From: Ailurus styani | Lineage: Eukaryota; Chordata; Mammalia; Carnivora; Ailuridae | Direction: 5' to 3' | Length of the DNA stretch: 64,000 nt | NCBI GenBank assembly: GCA_002007465.1 | Contig: LNAC01000003.1 | Location: 13,976,203 to 14,040,202 of the forward strand | Part shown: in pieces, positions 44,011 to 55,499 of the stretch | Position numbering within the stretch: position 1 is the stretch's first letter | Layout: each line of letters opens with the position of its first letter | Translations under genes and position numbers: made by a program | Notes under the pieces: model-generated | Told to the model about the DNA's origin: nothing | What the model saw: only the letters and a program-made list of their open reading frames with translations | Database searches by the model: none

Positions 44011-44197
44011 ATTTTTTAATTTATTTATTTGTCAGAGAGAGAGAGAGCACAAGCAGGGGGAGCAGCAGGCAGAAGAAGAGGGAGAAGCAGACTCCCCATG
44101 GAGCAGGGAGCCCGATGCAGGACTCAATCCTAGGACCCTGGGATCAAGACCATAGTTGAAAGCAGATGCTCAAAAGACTGAGCCACCCAGGTGTCCC
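44011..44197 (-). repeat. CAN-SINE, older subtype
   Basis: Reverse copy: TTTTTTAATTTATTTATTTG, GCACAAGCAGGGGGAGCAGC, GATGCAGGACTCAATCCTAG and AGACTGAGCCACCCAGGTGT. Preceded by a short (TA)n stretch. Confidence 0.93.
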
Positions 44198-44830
44198 AGA
44201 AAATGTACATTCTAAGTGAAAGGCTCAATACTGGCACTTAAAAGGTGAATTAGAATTTTATAAAAATAATTTGTTTTTAGAACAGTTACATAGTTATTCA
44301 TATATGATAAGAAGTATGCATCTATTATGAGTATAATAGTGAGAAATATTAGAAAAGATAGTTATTTGATAGGAGAGATAAAATATGGAAGATACATATG
44401 TATGAATATATGCATGAAAGTCTTATGTCTCTGGGAGATTTTTGGTATGTTTCATGGGTGATAGGGCATTTGAACTGGGGCTTAGAGAACAGACAGTATT
44501 CTTACATGCCAAAGTGAAAGGGAGAGATCTTCCAAAAAGAGAACATGGGTCAAGCAAAGCAATAAATGTGAGGGAGGAAAAAAGATCAAATTTGGGGAAA
44601 GTTAAATGGCTAAGTTTTATTTGAGTAGAGTCCCAGGGTATATGGTGTGGAGTCAGGATGCACTTGGTTAAACGTAGCTCCTGAAACAAATCTGTCCTTC
44701 ACTCCGTATAAAAGACAATTCTTTGAACAGAGATATGACACAGAAAGACTATTTTGACAGCATTTAGTAGGATGGGTTACAGGTTAAGAGAAACTAGAGA
44801 CTGAGAAACAATTTTAAAATAATATACACA

Positions 44831-45018
44831 GGGCGCCCGGGTGGCTCAGTGGGTTAAGCCTCTGCCTTCAGCTCAGGTCATGATCTCAGGGTCCTGGGAT
44901 CAAGCCCCGCATTGAGGGGGGGTCTCTGCTCAGCAGGGAGCCTGCTTCCCCCTCTCTCTCTGCCTGCTTGTGATCTCCCTCTCTCTGTCAAATAAATAAA
45001 TAAAATCTTAAAAAAAGA
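44831..45018 (+). repeat. CAN-SINE, first unit of a probable dimer
   Basis: Near-consensus forward copy: GGGCGCCCGGGTGGCTCAGT, GCCTCTGCCTTCAGCTCAGG, GATCTCAGGGTCCTGGGATC, CTGCTTGTGATCTCCCTCTC and AAATAAATAAATAAAATC plus A run. Its left flank AAAATAATATACACA (44816-44830) has its partner not after this SINE but after the next one, at 45181-45195. Confidence 0.95.
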
Positions 45019-45033
45019 GAATAAGCCAATATT

Positions 45034-45180
45034 GGGGCACATGGGTGGCTCAGTCTGTTAAGCAGCAGACTCTTGATGTCAGCTCAGGTCAGGATCTCAG
45101 GGTTGTGAGATCAAGCCCCGCATCTGGCTCGCGCAGCCTCTCTGTCAAATAAATAAATAAAATCTTTTTAAAAATAAAAT
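45034..45180 (+). repeat. CAN-SINE, second unit of a probable dimer (internally deleted)
   Basis: Forward copy with GGGGCACATGGGTGGCTCAG, AAGCAGCAGACTCTTGATGT, GCTCAGGTCAGGATCTCAGG and GAGATCAAGCCCCGCATCTG, but most of the CT-rich body is missing before TCTGTCAAATAAATAAATAA. It follows the first unit after a linker of about 15 bp (about 45019-45033), and the shared flank AAAATAAGATACACA follows it. Confidence 0.93.
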
Positions 45181-45287
45181 AAAATAAGATACACAATGGA
45201 TTAAGTGAGTGATGAAAAAAGGATGGAGAAGCACTACAGATGGAAGAGAACAGTTTTGGTAGGATCCCCCCGTCTGCAGTACAGTGC

Positions 45288-45480
45288 TACATAATGGTTC
45301 AAACCATCTTAGAGGCAGAAGAGTCAGCATTCAGGGCCTTGCTTTTCATTTATTCCCCAAGTGACCTTTAAATTTCATTTTCTCCTCTGAGACCAAGAAG
45401 TAATAACAGGACCTACCTCATAGACGTGGGAGAATAAAATGAGATGTGTGTGGAAAGTATTTAGTACAGTGTCTTTTAGA
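45288..45480 (+). repeat. MIR, forward
   Basis: TAATGGTTCAAACCATCTTA, CCCCAAGTGACCTTTAAATT, AACAGGACCTACCTCATAGA and ATTTAGTACAGTGTCTTTTA follow MIR order (GTACCTACCTCATAGGG, TTAGAACAGTGCCTGG). Confidence 0.65.
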
Positions 45481-45499
45481 GAAGGGTAGTGAAGATAGG

Positions 45500-47240
45500 T
45501 ATAGGGTGTCTCATGGCTGATTAAATGAATGGGAGAGGCAAAAGAATAAACTGAATGCGATTGAGGTTTCCATTCTGATTGAGCCATTAAGAGAAACACA
45601 AAAAGCTGGAAGGAAAGAAGGTGCTAAGGCATTGACCTAAACACGGGACTAAAAATCTACACCTGTTCTTCAAATACCTTGTATTGTTAGTTCGTACTAT
45701 ATATTGACAGTCTTCTTTCAGACTTTGCTAATTTTTCCTAATTAACTGAGTTATTCCATTCTAAGACACAACTGTTTTTATTGAAAGCTTCAGATATTTC
45801 ATCCCACTTTTACTACCATAAAGAGCAGTTGGCTTGCTTCTGTCCCCACAGGTTTACTTGTCATTCATCGCCTTCTGCTGTATTGATTAAATGACTTTTT
45901 GTGAATTTGTATTCAATCTAACACCTCCCTTTCTAAAAGGTAGAACCTAGGAAAAAGATGCAGTTTCTGGGGCCAAATAGATTGTGGCACAGCTGATCTT
46001 TGTTGAAAATCTATACTGATTGCAATAACTGGATCGATCATGTAGCCATCTGCATCGATTGGTAAGAATGCTGACAATTTGAAGAAACTGTCATTTTGCA
46101 GTGAAAACCATTGCCAAAATCTCTAGGATTAAAATCAACTTTCCTTTAAATAGAGGGCAAAAGGAAAACAAAAGCCAAATCAGGGAACGAAAAAGATATC
46201 TGTGAACAAGAAAAATAATACCAGTCCTTTACCGACATGACCATGACCACTAAACACACTTTTATTGCTAAACCTCTGGTTCTGCCCAAGGAATTTGAGT
46301 ATGTTTAAAATGATAGCTTTGAAAATATGTGGATAGATAATAACAATGAAAAGTATTTAGAAACATAGAGCTATACAGAAAACATGTAGTGAAATATATA
46401 CAGGTAAGACTTGTCAACTATGAAACCCCCGATATAAAATTGTTGAGGAAAATACTGCAGTTGTGGTTGTGTCTTTTTGGCTTACTAGTATCAAGCTCAT
46501 GTTCTATCTAAAACTACACATAAGTGTATATCTCAATTCTAGTATGTGGAAAATATTTTTCTTACAGTATTCTAAAGTTCTAAACTAATTTTTCAGAAAA
46601 CTGGTGCTCATGTCTTGGTTTCCTCTATTTATTTGTGAGAAATAATAACACATCTGTGGAAGAGTTGTTGAGTTTATTTAGTTTAATACAAAAAACTGTT
46701 TTTTCAGAAGTGGGACTAGAGTGGCATTATTAATTTTTATTCAGGGTGTGTGAACTTCTTGTTCACTATTCGGAGAAAAATACCTACCTCTGGGAACAGC
46801 AATGTGAAAACTTATATGGGTATGCCTTAAGTGTTTCCGCCAACATCTTTAAAATCCACGTACTTCAATCAACAATGCAAAGTATTTCCTTTGATTTTTA
46901 ACCCATTTCTATCTCTATTTGACAAATCTGAATGCTAAAATCTTTTTTTCCTTACTGCTAAAACAATGCTTCTACAAATATTTGACTGACTCATTAGCAA
47001 CTCTTTTTCATATAGACAGAACAAATTAACTAGATAATTAAATATTCTGGATGCTCCAGGACTTTGTGACAGAAGTTCTCTGTTTGAAAACTGTCCAAAG
47101 CTACTCAATCATCAATATTTTAATTTTAAGCAAAAAAACACATAAATAGTATTACTATATAAATGCTATAATAAATGCTACAATCATAACTGAGAACTAG
47201 AAGACACACATAACTGATAACTTATAGATTTTATTAAATA
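45500..47240. other. Single-copy DNA, candidate conserved non-coding segment
   Basis: No recognisable repeat. The part at about 45780-46330 is less AT-rich, keeps several CpGs (ATCGATCATG, TGCATCGATTGG, ACCGACATGACC) and contains many short transcription-factor-like words but no ORF of interest. Whether it is conserved cannot be told here. Confidence 0.3.
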
Positions 47241-47253
47241 CTAATTTGAAAAA

Positions 47254-47459
47254 GGGGCACCCAGGTGTCTCAGTCAGTTAAGCCCACGTTTGGTTTTGGC
47301 TCAGGTCATGATCTCATGAGTCCTACTGAGTTCTACTGAGTTGGGCGCCATGCTCAGTGGGGAGTCTGCCTGAAAGAGTCTTACTCTCCTTCTCCCTCTG
47401 CCCCTCCCCCCACTCACTTGCATACTCTCGCAAATAAATAAATAAATCTTTAGAAAAAT
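47254..47459 (+). repeat. CAN-SINE, older subtype
   Basis: Forward copy: GGGGCACCCAGGTGTCTCAG, AAGCCCACGTTTGGTTTTGG, CTCAGGTCATGATCTCATGA, CATGCTCAGTGGGGAGTCTG and AAATAAATAAATAAATC. A small local duplication (CCTACTGAGTTCTACTGAGT) lies inside. Target-site duplication CTAATTTGAAAAA (47241-47253) and CAAATTTGAAAAA (47461-47473). Confidence 0.94.
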
Positions 47460-47473
47460 CCAAATTTGAAAAA

Positions 47474-48260
47474 TTAAAATACTCAAACTATAAATATTAA
47501 TGAAAATGCATAAAAGAGAACTTTGGTATACCATATTAACTAATATTAACTATTGATTTCTACTTAAATTTGTGTATATTTTCCTTCTCTATTTTTCTCA
47601 TGAAGCTAAATTCAATTTCAAAATTAAAAGTTATATCTTAAAGAAATTTTCTGTTAAAATTAATCTTGGTTATTCTGTAGAGACTTCTATATTAATTTAC
47701 TCCCTTAAAAATCATCACATTCTAGATGAAATATAGTACTTATAACATCTACTCTTAACATAATTTTAAACCTTAAATTTTAAGCTTGAAGGAAAAAGAT
47801 TTTCAAACATTTATATTTTCAGTTATAGATAATGTATGATTACCATTAAAGGTGAATTTTATTTCCTTTATTTAAAAATCAGCATGAAATATAGAATTGA
47901 GTTCTAGAAGATTACTTAGTTATTGTTGCTAAGACTGGAAAATTATGAAGATCCCAATTTATATATTCATATATTCTTACATGTCATCTATTGTAAACAA
48001 ACAACATTAAACACTCTTATTTACCTTCTCTGATGAACATATATTACTCTGAAGTCTAATGAAGAGATAAAACATCTTTTTCATTAAATATTTATTAAAA
48101 TAATATTCTCTATGCTCACCAATGAAGGCACACAGTTTTAATATAAAAAGATAACAGGGCAAATCCAGAACTCTAAGAGACTGAAATGATTCACATCATA
48201 GAAGCTTTACGGTTATCAGATCAGTAATATTTACTCCTATTCTTTATCAGATAAGTACAA
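47474..48260. other. Unannotated AT-rich DNA
   Basis: Strongly A/T-rich, no recognisable repeat or gene. Confidence 0.45.
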
Positions 48261-48264
48261 ATAA

Positions 48265-48545
48265 AATATGATGTACACCATACAGTTTCACTCATGTGGA
48301 ATTTAAGAAAACAAACAAAGCAAAAGAGAGAGAAATTTAAAAGAAGACTGTTACTACAGAGAACAAACTGATCTTACCAGAGGGGAGGTGGTTGGGGGAT
48401 GGGTGAAATAGGTGATGGGGAGTAAGGACTGCACTTGTCAAGACGAGCACCAGGTGATGGGTGGAAGTGTTGAATCACTATATTGTACACTTGAAATTAA
48501 TATAACACTGTATGTTAACTATACTGGAATTAAAATTTTAGAAAA
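48265..48545 (+). mobile_element. L1 3' end fragment
   Basis: GTTTCACTCATGTGGAATTT, AAGAAAACAAACAAAGCAAA, CCAGGTGATGGGTGGAAGTG, TTGTACACTTGAAATTAATA and ACACTGTATGTTAACTATAC match the very end of L1 ORF2 and the 3' UTR of carnivore-lineage L1s. Severely 5'-truncated. Confidence 0.8.
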
Positions 48546-48856
48546 ATGCTGACGTACATAAATAAAGGCCCAAGTTCCTGGCTTGGAACACTTGAAAAAA
48601 AATACATATATATAATGTAAATTGAAGACAGTTTTTTAAACTCAAAATAAAGGCACAAATCATTAATTCCGCATTAAATTCAAAATCTTGATTTTAGTGA
48701 TTTGCTGAAAAGTCATTATTTGGATGAAAGGCTCCATTCCTGTCTTTTAAATATATTTTAAGAAAAGTTCAGTAATATCAAACCATCAAAAACAATTTAC
48801 AGTTGTAAAATTCTCTCCTCCTTCCCCTCTCTCGGTCTCTCTGTTTCTCTTTCTCT

Positions 48857-48904
48857 CACACACATACACACGCTTGTGCATGTACACAGACACACACACA
48901 CATA
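48857..48904. repeat. CA-rich simple repeat
   Basis: Imperfect ACAC runs interrupted by GCTTGTGCATGT. Preceded by a CT-rich stretch (48815-48856). Confidence 0.85.
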
Positions 48905-49137
48905 CTCATGTGGACATACTCAGTTTTAGCTCTGTACAATCAATAAGTATAATTATCAAAATTAAAGCAAGTCATATTTATCCAGTTGTGTTACATAATT
49001 TCAAAGACTATCAATAATTATATACAGATTATATTAATTATATCTAGTTCTAGTTCTATAGATATACCTATAGAGAAAAGGTGATTGATAAATTATAGAG
49101 GATAGAAAAATGATCACTAAATAGCTAGACAGATGAT

Positions 49138-49166
49138 AACGAGCTAGCTAGCTAGCTAGATGATAG
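49138..49166. repeat. Short (AGCT)n/(GATA)-like repeat
   Basis: GAGCTAGCTAGCTAGCTAGA followed by TGATAGACC. The AGCT part is self-complementary. Confidence 0.85.
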
Positions 49167-49169
49167 ACC

Positions 49170-51031
49170 GGAAGACAGATTTTGTACATATATTTTCTGG
49201 TACATGTATTTTCTTTAAAAACTGTTCACTTTAATTTATGAGTTTAATTTTCTTTCATAATTGCTTCCCACTTCAAATATTTCTCAGTTCAGTTTCTGCT
49301 TTGGGGAAAAAAAACACATTTCCTTTCTTTTTTCTTCTCTAAATAAACTGACAAAGCCACACATGATTATGGAAAAATGTACACAGGGAATTAGTTCAGT
49401 GTTTCATCATAGCAGGAAATGGGTGCCCTCTGCTGTCGATTTGTAGATTATTTTAAACTGTATTTTCCTGCTATCTTGAAAACAGTGAAAACTAAAAATT
49501 CATCCTTGTACCATGTAATGACATGATATAAAATATGTATATGTAATCTATGCAGTGTAGTATTTAATTATGTAATTTATTATGTAACTTATCAAGTCTA
49601 TAAATATTTAATTTCCAAAATTAGCACCTGAAATATTATATAGAACACAGAGTATTTTTCATTGAATAATTATTAAATAAAACAAAAGGACATTATCTGG
49701 CTGATTTTTTCTATTTTTCCTAATTCTTTTCCCAACCATACAAAAGTGCTCTTAATAAAGCAATGTGAATGTTATATAAGCAGCTATAAACATAAAGAAA
49801 ACTTTTTCTCCTCATCTAATTTTCAAATTTCACAATTTACACTCAGATTTTCTATTACCTTCAAATTATAGATAAGGAAATATAAGTCAATAAATGTTCA
49901 CGTTTACTGAAAAGTATCAGAAAAATATTTAGATACACATAAAACAATTTTCTCCTTGTAATTACACTTTTTTCAGATACTTATGTATTCATTTAAAAAC
50001 TATTTATTAGATATCGATAGCCTAATTACTCTGCTAAACCTAAACATAAAACCATGAGTTAAGTAATTATCTTGACTTCAGTGAGCAGTTATTACTATCA
50101 TATAGTTTATGTATACTACTTAAAGTATCACCAGCCATTGTTTGTAAAAAAATTAGAATTTTTTTCTGAAGGTTTATTTAAAAGTTTTATTTTTTCTCCC
50201 CCAAATTACCTGCACTCCATCTAAAGACATACGGATAAAGAATTATGTGTATATATGTGTACACATAGAGACAGAGAAATTATGTTTGAATATAACTTTC
50301 TACCAAGAATCTAGGAATTCAAAACAAGAGATAACATATTTATTTCCATAATACTAATCCACAAGTTTAAACGATATGAGTCTCTTTCAATGTCGTATTT
50401 ATGTTATGTACAAGTTACAAAGAAATGTTCTTCTCCCCTTACTGATCTAAAATGATTTGTGGTATATTCTAATAATTATACCTAACATGTATCTTTAATA
50501 ACTTATCCCATTTTTGAGATATTTTCTATGACACATTTCTCTAAACCAAGAAAAAACTGTTTCCAACATGATCTTACTCGTCTCTCTTCTTTTTTGTATC
50601 TCGTAAGAAAGATGCCTTCACGTCACTGCCCATTTATTTTGATGTACTTCTGTCTTGAGATACATTAGCCCCAAAACCCTGGTTTGATGCAATGAACAAT
50701 TCATATAAGAATTATAGACTGTGAGTTAAAATATGTCAAATAACAATCATTTAAAAAGAATATTTGAGTGGCAGTGGAGAGAAATTAGTTTTTTTCTAAT
50801 AAGATAGTAGTGAGTATTCCAGCAGCAGAGATAATGTTAAACTACTGGCAAAAAGATGTATGCCTCAGAAATTCCAAATAGTGACAATCCAAAGATGATC
50901 TCATCATGTTTTAAAAATATTTTTTAAGGAAAAGAAGCATACTGGAATGATGTCCCATTATACCTGTAGAACTAAAATTGTGCCTTTGATACAGATTGTA
51001 TAACTCCTCAAAGGGTTCTCTGAGAAAGATA

Positions 51032-51033
<2 letters not shown>
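49170..51033. other. Unannotated AT-rich DNA
   Basis: About 1.9 kb of A/T-rich sequence without recognisable genes or repeats. ORFs are short and unremarkable. Confidence 0.45.

Positions 51034-51066
<33 letters not shown>
51034..51066. repeat. (TG)n microsatellite
   Basis: Perfect TG dinucleotides, about 33 bases. Confidence 0.98.
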
Positions 51067-51070
<4 letters not shown>

Positions 51071-51568
51071 TTAATAGTGTAATATTCTTTATTTAACTTC
51101 TTGATATCACTTGATGTGGTCCCATTAATATAGTTTATGGTACAAAATAATTTAGCTTCTTTTCTCTAAGTTGCTTTTGAAATTTGTCATCAACTTTTTA
51201 TTGGTACTTATATGGATTTTGTTCCTTGAATATTAATCAAAAAGAACAGAAAAATATTTTGTTTGTGTTTCTAACAAAAAAATTTATTATTACAAAATAA
51301 ATATCCTTTAAGGAAATAGTGTCTTAATGTAACAGCTCATGCCTGTAGTTACTTTCTATGACAGTAGGAGCTAGAAATAGAGTCCTATTCCAATTGCCAT
51401 TATCTCAAATATTTTCTTTAAAAAGTCAATATATAATGGATTAAACAATATTAGGCTTCATATAAGAATGAGTAAGAAATTTTGCTTTATAGCCATTTCA
51501 CAATTTCTTGGGTCACTATTTCCAAATATAATTAGCATTTAAGCAACTTCTTTAGTTTTCACTTAAAT

Positions 51569-51950
51569 TCTTTTTTTTTTTTTTTTTTTTTGGACCCACC
51601 TTCTGATTTCTAGCAGTCTTGGGGGGCTGGTGGTCAAGATGACTACCCAAGAATCCCAAGCAGTCAAAACACAGCACAGTGTAATCTAAGAAAGAGTAAA
51701 GCAGTGTCCTTGGGAGGCAGAGGCAGTTATTTAAATGCAAAATGAAAACAAAGGACCTTTGGAGTAACTGTGAAATCCAGCTGTCTCCGTGCAGCCTGGC
51801 AGGGCTCTGGCCTCATCTCCTTACTTAGGCCTTCTGCCCTCTTCTACATTCACAACGTCCTGAAGTTGAGTAGCTGTCCTGAGAGAGCCAACTGTAGATC
51901 CCAATTGTTGGGGGGTAAATTTTACATACAAGCTTGACCTTGTTGGTACT
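51569..51950 (-). pseudogene. Possible retrocopied transcript 3' end (unidentified)
   Basis: A run of about 22 T (51570-51591) starts abruptly and is followed by about 330 bases clearly richer in G/C than the surrounding DNA, as if a polyadenylated transcript had been inserted on the reverse strand. It is not a SINE: there is no CAN or MIR head. No AATAAA lies at the expected distance, no clear target-site duplication is seen, and the source gene is not recognised. The adjacent ORF (51552-51740) merely reads through the A run as polylysine. Confidence 0.3.
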
Positions 51951-51962
51951 ACAGTGATATTG

Positions 51963-52182
51963 TTAACAGCCTAGGTCGAGAGTCAGGCTGCCTGCTTCAG
52001 AATCCTAGCTCTAATGTTTATTAGTTGTGACTGTGAGCATTAAACAACAACAAAAAAAACTTTCTGAGCCTCAGTTTCCATTTTTGTAAACTTAGGAATT
52101 GCTGTGTCATTCAAGGATATATTTTATGTAAACTTTCAGACACAAAATAAGCACTCAATAAATGTTAGCCATTATTAATTGG
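51963..52182 (+). repeat. MIR, forward
   Basis: GAGTCAGGCTGCCTGCTTCA, GAATCCTAGCTCTAATGTTT, TTCTGAGCCTCAGTTTCCAT, TTTTGTAAACTTAGGAATTG and AAATAAGCACTCAATAAATG match MIR from A box to 3' end. One of the best-preserved MIR copies here. Confidence 0.85.
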
Positions 52183-52380
52183 TGTTTCTCTTACCAGACT
52201 CTTAATTTACTGAAAAGTATGAGTGAATCAACTGAGGAGATTTATTTAAATTGGAAATATGTGGTAGAACACAAGGACTTTCTGAAATATTAGATGTGAG
52301 AAATTAGAAAGTAGAGGGGACAATAACGTTTTTCAAATTTGATGACTATTTTGCTGTTAATGACATTAAAAGAAAAGCTG

Positions 52381-52591
52381 GGCACCTTTGTGGCTCAGTG
52401 GGTTAAAGCCTCTGCTTTCGGCTCAGGTCATGATCTCAGGGTCCTGGGATCGAGGCCCGCATTGGGGGGGGGGTCTCTGCTCAGCAGGGGGCCTTCTTCC
52501 CCCTCTCTCTCTGCCTGCCTCTCTGCCTCCTTGTGATCTCTCTCCCGCTGTGAAATAAATAAATAAAATCTTTAAAAAAAAAAAAAGAAAG
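52381..52591 (+). repeat. CAN-SINE, young subtype
   Basis: Forward copy: GGCACCTTTGTGGCTCAGTG, AAAGCCTCTGCTTTCGGCTC, GATCTCAGGGTCCTGGGATC, a G run, CT-rich body and (AAAT)n plus poly(A). Target-site duplication AAAAGAAAAGCTG at 52368-52380 and 52592-52604, perfect. Confidence 0.97.
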
Positions 52592-52604
52592 AAAAGAAAA
52601 GCTG

Positions 52605-53540
52605 AAGGAGGGCTTTGTGTCAGGATAGAAATAAACATGTTTGGTATGGACTATTTTGGGCTTGACAGTATCATGAGATATTAGTCATCTGCGGTAAATA
52701 TTGGGAATACTTGACTAGAATCTGTGCAAGTGTTATGTTAAGTTGATAGTAAGAGAACTCTTCATGGTTAATGAGTTGCTTTCTTTTGCTACATTGACAA
52801 TATATTTCTACTTGAATTTCTTCCATCTATCTCCAACTTTTTTTTATGAATTGTGAGTTGTCATGCTTCAGGAAAAAAAAATCCTACTTAAGTCCCTTGA
52901 ACTTGATCAGAGCCTACTTTATAGGTGACTCCAGTATCCTCTAGGTTCTAATAGTTACAACCGTTCTTTCCGATACCAAGTAACTGTAGGAACATAAGCT
53001 CTCCAGGCCTCCAATTCAAAGTGTTTTCCAAATTTCGGTTTGGGAGGCCCTCAGGGTGTTTCATCTGTCACTGGAAGAAGAAAGAAGTAGACAGAAGAAA
53101 CTCCACATGGGTTTACTGCTCAAGTCTCCCATTAGTGTTTCATCTGACCAGGCCAACTGTAAAATGATTACTTTGTCAGGAAACGCAACTTCTAAACTTT
53201 CAGAATACAAAAATTGTTCTAAGACTGGGATGTTGAAGAATGGAAAATCACCTCTTCTCCAGTCTGTGTTACAATTTCTCTCGTAGACTCCAGAGCTTTA
53301 CTCTTTGAGCCCAGAATATCATAATCTTTCATGAATACATAACTTTTTCTAGGTCCTAACAAAAATGTTTAAACACGTTAGATTTCCAGTGATTTATTTT
53401 ATAATGAAAACATTATCTATAATGTTTCTGGGTCTCTGATAAGCTCTGGTTAAACAATGATAAACAAAACACAGTAACAGACTGTTGTTACAGAACTAGC
53501 CTTCTAGAAATGAAAAACAATGCTAAATAATACTCCTTAA
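52605..53540. other. Unannotated DNA
   Basis: No recognisable repeat. A 76-codon forward ORF at 53056-53286 has no recognisable motif and no support as a gene. Confidence 0.4.
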
Positions 53541-53559
53541 ATGGATATATTTATCTCCT

Positions 53560-53800
53560 CAATTTACTCAACAGATACTTATTCATTCCATTTGACACAT
53601 ATTTATTCGGCTCCTGTTCCAGATACTCCCTACTGGGATATGAATAAAACAAAACAAAACAAAAAATCCCTACCTATGTGGAGTTTAAATTCTAGTAAAG
53701 AGACAATAAACAAATTAACAAATGACAAGTGCAGTAACAAAAAAGTGTATTTTGAAAGAAAAAGGAATGACAGAGAATTTACTCATGAGGGAGGAAACAG
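53560..53800 (-). repeat. L2 3' end, reverse
   Basis: CTCAACAGATACTTATTCAT, ACATATTTATTCGGCTCCTG, TTCCAGATACTCCCTACTGG and TACCTATGTGGAGTTTAAAT, then AGACAATAAACAAATTAACA, follow a reverse L2 3' end. An A/C-rich run (AAAACAAAACAAAACAAA) interrupts it. Confidence 0.65.
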
Positions 53801-53831
53801 TCTATTTGTTCTATTTATGTTCAGACCATGA

Positions 53832-55300
53832 ATTCCTATAAACCATTGCTCATTATGTTATCTCTGTGACAGTATTCTTAAAAGATACATAGAAGTTCAA
53901 TATCTTTTGATGCCATGGGGAATTGTGAGGGCTAAACAGAATAAGTAGTCATTTGAGTGCAGCACTGTTAGCAAGGTAATACAGGTTGCTTACTGTCACT
54001 TCTCCAATGAAGATTTCTTGCCCTAGTTCCTCACCTGTTGTAGAATGCATCTAGATACTTCCACTACTCCCATGGCTCTCCTCTCCCACGTGTCCAGTGA
54101 CAGCAGTCAGACCCAGTTTAGAGTCTTCTCTATCCTCTATTTCTCATTCAAAGCTGCTTACCTGGACTTAATTTCTAATTGTTTCTTTGACTTCACACTT
54201 TTGTTTCCCAAATGCAACTCTGGCTCTATCCTTAACAAAGTTGGTTCTTAGTAATCATTTATGAGATTGTCCATGTGATAATAAATCTGAGAGTCCTTGA
54301 ATTCTGTGGTTATAAAATGTCAAATTTTATCTACATTGGTTGAAGAAGCCAACTCACCTTTCATCTAATTATCTTCATTTTTTTTTTGAAACTTTACATC
54401 CTATTCCTATCTGGCTTGAGGGCAGAGTCTGTATTCAGTAGTAAAATCCCGAGACATACAGTCCCTGACTATCAAGGGGGAAGATGTTTGCTCCAATTGT
54501 ACTTTATACAAAATCATATTTCATTCTTCATTATAATGCCTTATAATTACTAGGTTTCAACTTTAAAGGCTGGAATAATTATGTCTGCAATGCTAGGTGA
54601 CAGATAAGTATTGTTTAAGTTGATAGGCGAATAAATCAATGCACAGAAGAAATGAACTGCCTCCTCTGTAGTTTGAAAGATTGTCTCAGATAACTTACTC
54701 CACGATGTTAAAATACTCCCACTCAAACAGATATCTCTTATTATGGCTAAATAGTGCATCTCTATGTTTTATCAGTAAGATGTAGCAATCAGTTCAGAGT
54801 GTGAGGATATGCCCCTGGCTGTGAGTCCAAGCTTCCGTGTCTAAAAATCCAGTGTGGGACATGAAGGTTGGAAGAATATCACTGCTGCATTTTGACTTTT
54901 AGTCAATCGTTCTTACATCACCCCACCCCCTACATGTGAGGGCTGTCTGCATAAGCTAGTTCAGGGGACATAGTGCCAGTGCGGTAAAAGGGGTAGCCTG
55001 CATGAGGAAAATGTGAAAATCTGTCATTTTAGGTGATGTTTAAACCAAATTTCAATCGATCTCTTTAGTTTCATATCCTCTCCCTTCAGAAGTACTTAGG
55101 AACTCTATTTGCTGAGAAATTCTATTGTTTTCTGTGTTGATTGGGTCTCTGTATGCAAGCAATTGGCTTTCAAATTTCTCTTCCCTGCTAAAGCAGATGC
55201 CACTTGTTTTCTTGCTCCCAACATTTTACTGACCCCTTTTATTTGCTATAATAATTGCTCATTTTATCTTTCTTTTGGGGCTTATAATGCTTATCTTGCT
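53832..55300. other. Unannotated DNA with a small L2-like piece
   Basis: GGCTTGAGGGCAGAGTCTGT near 54413 resembles the L2 3' end phrase CTTGAGGGCAGGGACTGTGT. The rest is unassigned. Confidence 0.35.
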
Positions 55301-55309
55301 TTTTTTTTT

Positions 55310-55492
55310 TTCATTTTAGCTAGAAGAAGCAAAGGTGGAGCTGTATATCCAATCCTATGTTTGTACGGATGTAGAATACAGTCCATTAACGACCAGTTAA
55401 NTTCATTTTAGCTAGAAGAAGCAAAGGTGAAGCTGTATATCCAATCCTATGTTTGTACGGATGTAGAATACAGTCCATTAACGACCAGTTAA
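55310..55492. repeat. 91-bp direct duplication joined by a single N
   Basis: Segments 55310-55400 and 55402-55492 are identical except for one base (GGTGGAG versus GGTGAAG) and are separated by one N at 55401. This looks like an unmerged overlap at a contig join, or two alleles placed in tandem. A genuine tandem duplication is possible. Confidence 0.95.
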
Positions 55493-55499
55493 CTATTTG

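Noticed and set aside
53056..53286. 76-codon ORF with a start and a stop near splice-like words
   Set aside because: No family resemblance and no convincing flanking signals.
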